A stretch of DNA of 64,000 nucleotides from Trileptium ribeirensis (lineage: Eukaryota > Nematoda > Enoplea > Enoplida > Thoracostomopsidae). The stretch covers positions 1-64,000 of the forward strand of contig JASANE010020131.1 of NCBI GenBank assembly GCA_030248225.1. Reading direction: 5' to 3'. Below, in pieces: positions 23,259 to 34,700 of the stretch (positions within the stretch are counted from its first letter, which is position 1; the number at the start of each line of letters is the position of its first letter). The notes beneath the pieces are model-generated. The model ran no database searches. It had not been told where the DNA came from and saw only the letters and a program-made list of their open reading frames with translations. The position numbers and the translations under genes were made by a program.

Positions 23259-25463
23259 GTGAATGTTATGTACACATAGTAAGAATAAAAACTATTTCTA
23301 AAGGTGAATGTTATGTACACATAGTAAGAATAAAAACTATTTCTAAAGGTGAATGTTATGTACACATAGTAAGAATAAAAACTATTTCTAAAGGTGAATG
23401 TTATGTACACATAGTAAGAATAAAAACTATTTCTAAAGGTGAATGTTATGTACACATAGTAAGAATAAAAACTATTTCTAAACGTGAATGTTATGTACAC
23501 ATAGTAAGAATAAAAACTATTTCTAAACGTGAATGTTATGTACACATAGTAAGAATAAAAACTATTTCTAAACGTGAATGTTATGTACACATAGTAAGAA
23601 TAAAAACTATTTCTAAACGTGAATGTTATGTACACATAGTAAGAATAAAAACTATTTCTAAACGTGAATGTTATGTACACATAGTAAGAATAAAAACTAT
23701 TTCTAAACGTGAATGTTATGTACACATAGTAAGAATAAAAACTATTTCTAAAGGTGAATGTTATGTACACATAGTAAGAATAAAAACTATTTCTAAAGGT
23801 GAATGTTATGTACACATAGTAAGAATAAAAACTATTTCTAAAGGTGAATGTTATGTACACATAGTAAGAATAAAAACTATGTCTAAAGGTGAATGTTATG
23901 TACACATAGTAAGAATAAAAACTATTTCTAAAGGTGAATGTTATGTACACATAGTAAGAATAAAAACTATTTCTAAAGGTGAATGTTATGTACACATAGT
24001 AAGAATAAAAACTATTTCTAAAGGTGAATGTTATGTACACATAGTAAGAATAAAAACTATTTCTAAAGGTGAATGTTATGTACACATAGTAAGAATAAAA
24101 ACTATTTCTAAAGGTGAATGTTATGTACACATAGTAAGAATAAAAACTATTTCTAAAGGTGAATGTTATGTACACATAGTAAGAATAAAAACTATTTCTA
24201 AAGGTGAATGTTATGTACACATAGTAAGAATAAAAACTATTTCTAAAGGTGAATGTTATGTACACATAGTAAGAATAAAAACTATTTCTAAAGGTGAATG
24301 TTATGTACACATAGTAAGAATAAAAACTATTTCTAAAGGTGAATGTTATGTACACATAGTAAGAATAAAAACTATTTCTAAAGGTGAATGTTATGTACAC
24401 ATAGTAAGAATAAAAACTATTTCTAAAGGTGAATGTTATGTACACATAGTAAGAATAAAAACTATTTCTAAAGGTGAATGTTATGTACACATAGTAAGAA
24501 TAAAAACTATTTCTAAAGGTGAATGTTATGTACACATAGTAAGAATAAAAACTATTTCTAAAGGTGAATGTTATCTACACATAGTAAGAATAAAAACTAT
24601 TTCTAAAGGTGAATGTTATGTACACATAGTAAGAATAAAAACTATTTCTAAAGGTGAATGTTATGTACACATAGTAAGAATAAAAACTATTTCTAAAGGT
24701 GAATGTTATGTACACATAGTAAGAATAAAAACTATTTCTAAAGGTGAATGTTATCTACACATAGTAAGAATAAAAACTATTTCTAAAGGTGAATGTTATG
24801 TACACATAGTAAGAATAAAAACTATTTCTAAAGGTGAATGTTATGTACACATAGTAAGAATAAAAACTATTTCTAAAGGTGAATGTTATCTACACATAGT
24901 AAGAATAAAAACTATTTCTAAAGGTGAATGTTATGTACACATAGTAAGAATAAAAACTATTTCTAAAGGTGAATGTTATGTACACATAGTAAGAATAAAA
25001 ACTATTTCTAAAGGTGAATGTTATGTACACATAGTAAGAATAAAAACTATTTCTAAAGGTGAATGTTATGTACACATAGTAAGAATAAAAACTATTTCTA
25101 AAGGTGAATGTTATGTACACATAGTAAGAATAAAAACTATTTCTAAAGGTGAATGTTATGTACACATAGTAAGAATAAAAACTATTTCTAAAGGTGAATG
25201 TTATGTACACATAGTAAGAATAAAAACTATTTCTAAAGGTGAATGTTATGTACACATAGTAAGAATAAAAACTATTTCTAAAGGTGAATGTTATGTACAC
25301 ATAGTAAGAATAAAAACTATTTCTAAAGGTGAATGTTATGTACACATAGTAAGAATAAAAACTATTTCTAAAGGTGAATGTTATGTACACATAGTAAGAA
25401 TAAAAACTATTTCTAAAGGTGAATGTTATGTACACATAGTAAGAATAAAAACTATTTCTAAAG
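23259..25463. repeat. 45-bp minisatellite, 49 units, no length change
   Basis: Units begin GTGAATGTTATGTACACATA and end ACTATTTCTAAAG. Unit k starts at 23259+45(k-1); the last starts at 25419 and ends at 25463. No unit gains or loses a base. Visible variants: the final G is C in six consecutive units (5-10); one T to G in unit 14 (23881); and G to C in ATGTAC in units 30, 34 and 37. Because 45 is divisible by three and the unit lacks stops in one frame of each strand, reading frames of 566 codons (+, 23879-25579) and 426 codons (-) arise automatically. I do not call these genes. Confidence 0.97.
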
Positions 25464-25989
25464 TTGTAGGACCTTCGCGGTTGACATGTTTTAATGTCTC
25501 GCAAACACAAATATTTTTTTATCGTATTCCGCAAAGCCGCAAAGCAAAGACATGTTTATTTTATCACTCTAACGTATAACTAATTTGAAAAAACAAAAAA
25601 CGACAACTTTTGTTCCAACATTTAGTATTTTTAACCTATGCAGCATTCTGTCATGTAACGATACACACAATATTAATTAATTAGTTATGTTGAAACCTGC
25701 GTGTAAACGAGCAAAATAAAACTTGGTAAGCACATCGTTCACTCTCAAATGAGCAAGAAAGCAAAATAATTTTGAAATTTAACATTTTTGATTTAAACTT
25801 TGGTCCACGCAAATGGCTGCTGTGACAAAACGGTGCGGGTAGCTTTCGTCGAGCTAATTGTATTTTATTGGCCGGAATTTTTTGACTCAAAATATCTAAC
25901 AAGAATTCTAATATGTCGGCGGACCCCAATAAAGTCTCTAATTCTTGTCGGTTTTATGAGACACCATTGAAATGTGGTAAACATAAATG
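25464..25989. other. Intergenic, no feature recognised
   Basis: Directly right of the minisatellite. No conserved coding block or terminal repeat was seen. Confidence 0.4.
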
Positions 25990-26192
25990 TGCAGTATTGG
26001 CCAAAAATAAGTGTCACCATTCGAACGAACGTACATAAATCTAACAAAATTTACATACTTTAAAAAACACTCGATCAATCTTCGAATAGTTCTCTAACAG
26101 ATTTATAATCGCGATGAAATTTCGAACACGTCTCGAACAAATTTTTTACTTGTCGAACGAACTTCGAGCATTTATATCTGGTGTACTGTTAA
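25990..26192. mobile_element. Small inverted-repeat element, mariner-like
   Basis: The left end CAGTATTGGCCAAAAATAAG resembles that of the 14.6-kb element (CAGTATCCGCCAAAAATTAC). The right end, reverse-complemented, reads CAGTACACCAGATATAAATG, followed by CTCGAAGTTCGTTCG, pairing with CATTCGAACGAACG on the left. It is about 200 bp and non-coding. Confidence 0.5.
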
Positions 26193-26422
26193 ACGCCAAG
26201 GCTCGTGGATTTGCGAAAATCCATTAATTCAATGCCTTAAGTTCAGCATTGCAAAATTTGTATATTGCTTGTTTAAGAGGAATTTTCTTCAACATTGTGC
26301 CAGAGAATGTCTTAAAACATGTTTTTGTTTACATGTTATTAGCTCAAAGTTTTTAAAATTGATTGAAACGACTCGCTCTGTTTAGTAAAATAAAACCGTC
26401 TATATATTTAAAGTTTTAAATT

Positions 26423-26780
26423 AAGTAACTTGAAGCGTTTTTTCATACCGCGGTTAAAACCACTTATCTATTGGACGGTCAGTGACTGCTGCAGCTTAAT
26501 GTCTGTCGTTCTTTCGTATAATTTACATAGTTAACTTTGCTTTGCGCTTTCGTTTAAAAGTGCCACATTGGTACAATTTCGTAATCAAGTGTAGTTACTT
26601 CAAGTAAGTAACTTGAAGTGTTTTTTCATTCCGCGGTTAAAACCACTTATCTATTGGACGGCCAGTGACTGCTGCAGCTTAATGTCTGGCGTTCTTTCGT
26701 ATAATTTACATAGTTAACTTTGCTTTGCGCTTTCGTTTAAAAGTGTCACATTGGTACAATTTCGTAATCAAGTGTAGTTT
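26423..26780. repeat. Tandem duplication, period 183 bp
   Basis: AAGTAACTTGAAG followed by TTTTTTCAT and CCGCGGTTAAAACC occurs at 26423 and again at 26606, and the copies agree along their whole length except for a handful of substitutions (for example ATACCGCGG/ATTCCGCGG, TGTCTGTCG/TGTCTGGCG). The few differences imply a fairly recent duplication. Confidence 0.9.
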
Positions 26781-26928
26781 AACAATAATTCCAACGTTTG
26801 TTTGGTTTATGATTAGATTTTTCAAACTTCCTGAACATCACTGATGGCTTTTAACCTTTAATAGTATTAGGGAGTGTGAAATTTTGATCTTTTAGTCAAC
26901 AACGAAACTAACTATTAATAAAACAATA

Positions 26929-27230
26929 AAAAGTATCCAGCGCAAGTTTGTTTAACAACGCAGTGCAAATTATATCAGTAAAGAGATTACAGTAGCCTGC
27001 ATTTGCAGAAAATAGGTGACTTCAATATTTTTGACTCTACTCTGTTTTGTCACATCGCTGTGATATTATTGCGTTGAACTTCAAAAAGTATCCAGCGCAA
27101 GTTTGTTTAACAAAGCAGTGTAAATTATGTGAGTAAAGAGATTACAGTAGCCTGCGTTTGCAGAAATAGATGACTTCCAGTATTTTTAACTTTGCTTTGT
27201 TTTACCACACCGATGTGATATTATTAAAAT
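26929..27230. repeat. Tandem duplication, period ~155 bp
   Basis: AAGTATCCAGCGCAAGTTTG occurs at 26931 and at 27086, followed in both by GAGATTACAGTAGCCTGC and GTGATATTATT. The second copy has several substitutions and one deletion. It is unrelated in sequence to the neighbouring 183-bp duplication. Confidence 0.88.
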
Positions 27231-27729
27231 GGTGTGTCTTAGCTAATGTCATCCGTGATCGATATTAGTACAATATACGCGCATGAAATATTTGTCGTTT
27301 TTCGAGCGAACGAATATTGATCGAGCAGTGTTAAATATGTTTCGACCATCGAGCGAATAGCAAGCGGGCAGCAGTGATTTCAAGCGGGTACTATTAGACA
27401 CACACATTTCCTTTCCCAGGAGAATCCAACAGAAACGGTAAGTTGCTTCTTGACGCGATCACCATTGGATAAGTTTTCGATGTAGTTGCATTACTGCAAA
27501 GCATTTCGCATTGACCGTTTGTGCGATTTAACATGAAACTGTGATTCGGCTGTCCGGTTTTCAACGTTCCGTAAACGAAAATTCTTGCTAAGGCATTCAT
27601 TAATAAATTACTAAGCTGAATCTGAAACACAATGTGTCATAAAACTAGTAACTTGTCTTATCGCCAAGCTGGTGATTTCTTCGTGTTGCATTTTACACAG
27701 ATGTACACAGCTATAAGTCACCGAATATC
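27231..27729. other. Intergenic, no feature recognised
   Basis: No gene or repeat boundary recognised. Contains GAGCGAACGAAT and CGAGCGAATAG words near 27305-27360 similar to those inside the small mariner-like elements. Confidence 0.4.
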
Positions 27730-28340
27730 ATTAATGTTACATAAGTGCTAGAGAAGATATACAAGATTATGTGCTGTCAATGTTCATATACATAGAGGAT
27801 CTATTGCTCTATAAAATGAGACCAAACACACATTTAGCTAAAGTGGTTGCCAAGATATTTCCATTTTGGATCCCATGCGTGGAGTCGTTCAACATCTTTT
27901 TTTGACCTAACCCTGCAGTGTAAATATGACAATAGCAGCAGACGATTTGCAACTGCATAGAGGATAAACTGCTCTACAAAATGAGACCAAAAGCTTCTGT
28001 ATAATTCGATCGGCTACAGAGATCGTTACCGCTATCGTATAATTTGGGCCCCAGGGGCCCATTGCAAATTCTTTTTAATCCAATCCTGCAGCGTTAATAA
28101 TGACAACATGGGCACACTATAGGCAGCTACTTAGAGGATGAATTGCTCTACAAAATGAGACCAAAACACCCAGGCATCAAGACTGTTTTGGAGATATTAG
28201 AATTTTTGTGTATTTTGGGTCTCATGGGCCCATCTTAGGATCCTGTTTGACCCAAATCCTATATCCTAAAAGAACCACGTGGCCACGCATGTATACAAAT
28301 ATAGCAAAGTGTTATAAGCTCCACTAAATGAGACCAATTT
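27730..28340 (+). repeat. ~170-bp-period tandem array, family F, copy 2 (upstream of RNGTT)
   Basis: The core GAGGAT-nn-ATTGCTCTACAAAATG followed by AGACCAAA recurs at about 27797, 27959, 28135 and, decayed, 28309, a spacing of 162-176 bp. Each unit also has a CCCATG-GCCCAT block and a CCTGCAG-GT-AAT-ATGACAA block. It is the same family as the array at 10150-10970, in the opposite orientation. A single related core lies at 38660-38700. The array ends about 310 bp before the RNGTT start codon, so it may overlap its promoter region. Confidence 0.7.
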
Positions 28341-28656
28341 CACTCAGATATGGACGCGGGTTGTCGAGCTACGGACCCAATTGGGAGTCCATTTGCTGCG
28401 GTTTTTCGGGGTGAACATGTTAGAATCGGGTTTCACGCCTAACTAAAGGGCACAAATAGATTTCAAGCTTTCCAAACAGCTATCGCACGAGCTCAGGCCA
28501 AATTTCATTATGCTTGCCAACCAATGAACAGACATTGTCATATTTCAGAACTGTCACGGCTAATAAGAATCAAAGTTTATTATTGCAGGCCTTCGGTACT
28601 ACTACTGCATAATGTTAGTTAATTGCCTGTGGTTTTATTATCTTTAAACAGTGAAT
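28341..28656 (+). promoter_or_regulatory. RNGTT 5' flank / possible 5' UTR acceptor
   Basis: The first coding exon is preceded by a T-rich stretch and TCTTTAAACAG at 28641-28651, a plausible 3' splice site five bases before the ATG. A non-coding 5' exon may therefore lie upstream; otherwise transcription starts within this stretch. No TATA box or other element could be assigned with confidence. Confidence 0.35.
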
Positions 28657-28741
28657 ATGTCCGGTCCGACATTGGAAAAAGTAACATTAGGACCTCCACC
28701 TCGCTGGTTTAAATGTCCTCGTAAAGGCCAAGTAATTGCAA
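28657..28741 (+). CDS. RNGTT: RNGTT coding exon 1
   Basis: Starts at ATG and encodes [20 protein letters not shown] followed by PRKGQVIA, matching the PPRWLNCPRRGQ start of animal capping enzymes. Ends in phase 1 at donor GTAAGT. A canonical first exon, with five bases between the possible acceptor and the ATG. Confidence 0.93.
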
Positions 28742-31700
28742 GTAAGTTGTTTTGTTGTCTCTTTCATAAAGACCATAGCACTATAAACCAACTATACGCT
28801 ATATAAAATTCATAAATAGTGATCTATTAACAGCGTTTCTGTAGTGACCTATTAACTATCCTAGCGCTTTGTTGTATGATTTGAAAACATGAATTTTGAT
28901 AACATTTAATTTAGAAATTTATACCGGTTGTATCGAGGTATCCAATTTCGTGCTCTCTGGAAAAATCGGGAGTATCTGTTCGTGTCGTATGACAAAATTT
29001 TTAGTGACTAGATTTAAGTTCTCAGAACGCTTAAAACCTTATATTTATTGATATATACCATTTAACAATGCCACTATGGACTGAAATAAGCCTTTCAAAC
29101 TTTGTATAAAACATATATATATACGTACTTAACGTGTAGGTTTCATTTTCTGAAAACAGATACTATCCGCGGACTTTTCACATTTTCGTGACCGTTGTTC
29201 AATTAATGCACGAATTGCATTAATTGCAAGATCATGAAGTGGGCCGATGAATTGTCCTCCTAAACGATGACTTGTAATAGTAATGCGTAAATCTACTATT
29301 AAAATATTAACGAAGTTATTGATTTTTTTATAATCCTGGAAGTAAAATGATGTCTTTTACTAGAAGGCTTTTAATAGATCATTGGGTTGTATTCCTTATA
29401 ACATAGGGGTCGAAAGCCTGTCGGCTTAGGGAGTAGAGGTTTCGGCAAGGGTGGGCCGTAGGTCAAGTTCGCCTTTCCCTGGATGTCGGCGGTTCGCCGC
29501 AGGTCATCACATAAATTTTGGCTCGCCCAAGTGAAACCCTAAGGATTTTGGAATGACTTCAAAAGTTCAAAAATGACACTTCTAACATGGACAGTTACAA
29601 CAAAAGTTAATACTACTGCTTATGTTTCGAGCATTACTTGCATAACGTTACATTACGAGACGCAAATCAATAATGGCTATTAATAACTATGTATTATAGA
29701 CAGATTCATTCCGTTCAAAACCCCGCTTTGTGAGCTGTATGATGACCAAGTTCCAGAGAAGTTTCGTTTTCCGGTCTCAATGTTGTTCTCAAGTGTTCGA
29801 AGTACAACAAAAGCTCTAAAGGTAATGCGTGAGTAAACTCAAGGTGACCCTGCTAACCATCCTATTTTGTAATTACCGATACCCTTGTTACGGAAAACGG
29901 CTGCATATCATTCTGTTTTTCTCTAACTAAAATTGGCAAAATCAAATTCAAGGGTCAGAAATTAGACCCTGTGTTCGACAGAATTTCTGCGTTTTAAATT
30001 TTCAGAAATTCGGTTCCCTAATGCATAATCATATAAACTAGTAAACGTAATAAATTACAAAAATTTAGCAGAGCAAAGGCAAAGTATTTGGTATCTTATT
30101 TGTGTGTACATGTGTTTCAACTAACTATTTAATCAATTTATAATAAGTATCACGTTTTAGGCAATTGATGTCAAATCCAGCATACAAAAAACTCGCTAGC
30201 TAAAAAATTGGTAATTAGTAACATCAACTAATTAGCTAATTAATTACCTAATTAGCACCCATGATAAAATCATAGAGCGTTAAAAGCCACATATTCATAA
30301 TCAGCGACATCGAAAACCGCCAAGCGAACAAATTAGCAATTTTGAAGTGATTTCAAAATTTGCATAAAATTACTTATTTAGCTAGCTAATTAATCAACTA
30401 ATTAGCATATACGCAGAAATATCATATTTGTGATCAGCGACATAGAAAACACCTGGGTGCAATTTATTTTGAATTTTTGAGCACTTTGAAAATTTTCAAA
30501 AACTTAGCTAATTAACAATTTAATTAGTAATTAGCTAATTAACTAACTAATTAGCATGTTTTTAACTTCCTCGAATAGCAAATAAGCAACACATTCACAA
30601 TCACCACGGCGAGATGTATATGTACCAAAATAATAGCTTTACACTAATCATTTATTGAAAAAATGCAATTTTTGTTTGAAAATAAAAAAATGCTAACAAG
30701 TTTAACTAATTAGGTAATTACTAATTAACTAAAGCAAATTTTGGCAAAATTTATATGTCTTGCACCTGTCCCATACTACACCTTTCAAACAAAAAAGAGT
30801 TTCAAAGTCAGCCCAGTAGTTATTGAGGAGTTCAACGGACGGATGGACAGATGGTGCCGCATTTTCCGCCTCTGACGAAAACAAAAACGCTTCGCTTTGC
30901 TCCGCTTACTTAGGATTATTCAGTGTTCGCGAACAAATTTAATGCAAAAATGATGTCACAATCAAATAGATCCTATAGTTAAGCTCTCGGTATTCGCGAA
31001 CAAACCAGGTTAATTCAAGTTTGACGAATTTTCGTTCTCAAAAATTTGGGTAATTTTACTTGCATTTTCTAGATCACAAAATGGCCAGGTTTCATTCGCG
31101 AGCGCTGCGTTCGCGAACAGTTTTACAATTTCAATTGATGAAAAAGCGTACCGTAATAATTATCGTGCAAGATCACAAAATAGGATGGTTGGTGGGGTCA
31201 CTTTAAGTGTAGTTGCACATAAGGGTTGGGTAACAGTCGTAGTGCCGTCACATCGCCAATGATGAATTATGAAACGGTATGGTTTAAAAAGCTATTCACC
31301 AACAAAACAATGTAATATTCCGGTAGTTTGTATAAAAATAAAAGGGTACGGTTCAAAGTGATTATTGAGCTGAAAACACATCCGTTGTGATGACCGGGTC
31401 GCACTGACATTTTCATTATGATTTAGTAATTATTATGCTGTCATATTGTCGCTAGAGTCCCTTGGTTCAGCTCATCAATAATTATTATTTTAGAGCAAAT
31501 TGGGGCTGTGGATAGACCTTACGAACACTGATAGATTTTATTCGAAAGACGAAGTTGAAGCGCTTGGTGCGACGTACAAAAAGCTCAATTGCAAAGGGTA
31601 TGATAATAGTAATTAATGTAATATCTCTTTACAGATCTGTCGTGTTTATCCTGAATTGCTTTTTGGGCGATTTCAGAATTTCATGCAGTGGTTGATCTAG

Positions 31701-34700
31701 TTTGCCTACAAATGATTGCATCAGTCTTTGTTCGCAGAAACGTGCTATGTTGGCAGTGTAATTTTTGGTTATGTAAATAATATACGCCAAGGTGTCGCAC
31801 ATCCTAATTGATACTAGACTAACAGTCGTACGACTATTGCGACTTTAACATTTGGCAAACTATGAGCCGTGAACATTAACTGGTACACTGACATTCTTAA
31901 CATTTAAAGTAATAGTGTAAAATAATAAGCATTATTGTTTTTTCAGTCATGGTGAATGCCCGTCAGAGACGGTAACAAAGGCTTTCATTGTACTATGCAG
32001 TGATCATCTTGCGCTGTGTCCTAATGATCTCATTGGTAAGCTGGAATGCTACCGCGACTATGACTTGCGTTATTATTTGAATTGAACATTTTAATAACGT
32101 TTGTTTAATATGATGTGTGTAATATGGTGTGTGTAATATGTTTGTTTAATATGGTGTGCGTAATGGCTTTGAAATCATTATTTCTACGGTATTTTTTAAT
32201 AATCTTTGCATTTTGTTCTCTTTAAACAACGCATTTAAATGGACAGTGTAACTCTGGTGAAATAAGCCGTCTGGTCTTATTAATCGTCGATAACTAAAAA
32301 TCATAATCAATTTTCACATTTGACTATGCTTGATTGCTGATTTTTTAATAATTGCTGAATTATTAAAATAATGCTAAAAATAGTGATCGCTCAATAATGG
32401 CCACTTTGTTTCTTTGACAAAGTGGCCACTAGTCAGGACATTCAAGCTGCCGACAGTATTTCAAGCATTCAAACACCTTTGTTGAATAATTTTTTCTTCG
32501 ATGACACCGTTATTGCTGATCGATACAGTGAGATACGCAGCAACAATTGCTCTTGGGTAAAACAAATATCTAATCACTTAACTGGTCAAGTATGTACTAA
32601 CGGTCTGCTGAATAATTTTATGGTTCATGTCAGACACCCCTAGTTGTAAGATAGGTTTGGTTGAGCCGATGATTGTACAACCGACCTACCCTCCCAAACG
32701 GAAGGGTCCTAGCTACTGACTCTAGAAATACAATAATAAGCCCGTGTCGTCAAACACTGGTCAACATGATAATGCTGGCATGGTGTGCATTTTTGTTCAT
32801 ACTAACAAATTGTGTTAAGTTGAAAATCTGTAGATGGTACCACAATGTTTGAAGTAAAAGTCTTGTCGCACAGATTTTCTATTCTAAAGAATTTGTGTTC
32901 TAGCAATTCACTGTACTCATGGTTTCAACCGAACTGGATTTCTGATTGCTGCTTATTTGGTCACGAAAATGGATTGGAGGTAGTTTTTATTTTTTAGCTT
33001 GAACACACGTTGAATTCTCTTTTTAATTCACTAAAATGTCGAAGTTTTCAGTTTTTACCAAAAAAGAAAAATGTCCTTGATTTCGGCATAGGATGAAGGA
33101 TACATCGGGCCGATTGCGACACATGAACTCATAGGACCCAAAAGTTGGCCAATAGCCACAGAAGTCTCGCAAGATTAGAAAACGTTTGGCTTAAATTTAC
33201 TGAGAGTATACTAATATTGCATTCCGAAAGTAAGTTTATCGCCTGCTTGTGGAAGCGACCTTATCAACAGCGAGAATACTGTACAATAGTCACTACAACT
33301 GAGCGCTGCTCCGTTGCAATTAGCTCGTGGGAATGTAAAATGTTGTTTCGAATTTTTTATTATTGTACCTTGTTCTCTAGTTTGTAAAGCGAGTGTCAAT
33401 TAATGTGGCGAGTACTTTTATATATACGCGTATGTGTATGTATAAAATATACATGTATTTTATATGTTACTTCATATATGTATGGAATAGGCTGATAATT
33501 TTGTCCGCGGGCATAAAATAAAGCACCCCTCGGATTCAATCAAGAAGCTTCGGAATATAAAGATTTTCAAAATTAAAAATTTTAAATAAGAAGGCAGAAA
33601 TAATAATAACAAAATGTGCAAACACGTTCTTACAGAAGTTTTAAATTATTTGTACGTAATTTAGCAGAATTTTTAATATCAGAGTAGGATTTTAGTAAAA
33701 TTTTAACGTCAACTTACTGAGTGAAAATGATTTAGCCGGAGTGAGAGTATGAAAAAAATTTTGCCAGGCGCATTGAACCGAAGGAGTCTAAAAAGCCAGG
33801 CTTTCTCCATTTTGAATAAGCCGGGTAACCGTAGTCGTGCTACTCTTTCCACCTACATACAATATAAAAATAGTAATATTTTTACATTATTACTGACAGG
33901 GTCGTACATAGTCCATTATAGCTTCTTTTGCACTGCTTTAAGGAAAACAAATTTTTCACACATTCGACAGATTGCTGGTTTCTGAATTTACACTATGAAA
34001 TTTGTGGCTAAACTCACTAACGCAGGTATAATGCTCAAAGTGAATTTGCTGGTCTAGTTGGAAGAGTTTCAACGGTCTAAATTGGTTCAGCCATCCGGAC
34101 CGACAAAATTAAAAGCCGGCATGGATCTGTCCTTGCCCACCATTAGTTGTTGATGAACACAGAATGTACTTGTACTTACTGTCCATTACTCCAACAAAGT
34201 TAGATTAAAGTTAATATTAATAATAACGATTGGGGATAAGCTAGATTAAAGTTAATATTAACGATCCGGACGAATAAAATTTAAAGCCGGCCTGGATCTG
34301 TCTTTGCCCAACATTAGTTGTTGATGAACACAGAATGTAGTTACTGCCCATGACACCAACAAATCAGATATTATTGTATTTTAGCGTAGAAGCTGCTGTG
34401 CAGCAATTTGCCATTGTAAGTTTGACACTTTACTTATTGTGTATGACCGTAAAAATCTTTATAACATTTCGGGTTTATGTAGAAGGTACGGTCTTAATCC
34501 ACCGGAAGGTAAAATCTGGATAATGGCTTAAATTTCAATAAAATTTCACTTCATCTAATGGTAAATTGGTGAAAATGTTGCACAAGTATCTTGGTATTTT
34601 TGGTTCGCAATAGCTTCTGCTCAGGAAATATCAATGTTTCTCTCATTTTCGCGTTACCGAATTCTTCTGAACTCAAAGTCAGCCAATATCGTAGTAGTTA

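Noticed and set aside
23259..25463. CRISPR-like array
   Set aside because: The units are directly adjacent without unique spacers, and the surrounding genome is eukaryotic.
23879..25579. 566-codon + frame and the facing 426-codon - frame as repeat-protein genes
   Set aside because: They follow from a 45-bp unit lacking stops in one frame per strand. There is no promoter, splice or homology support, and the + start codon comes from a single point variant in one unit.
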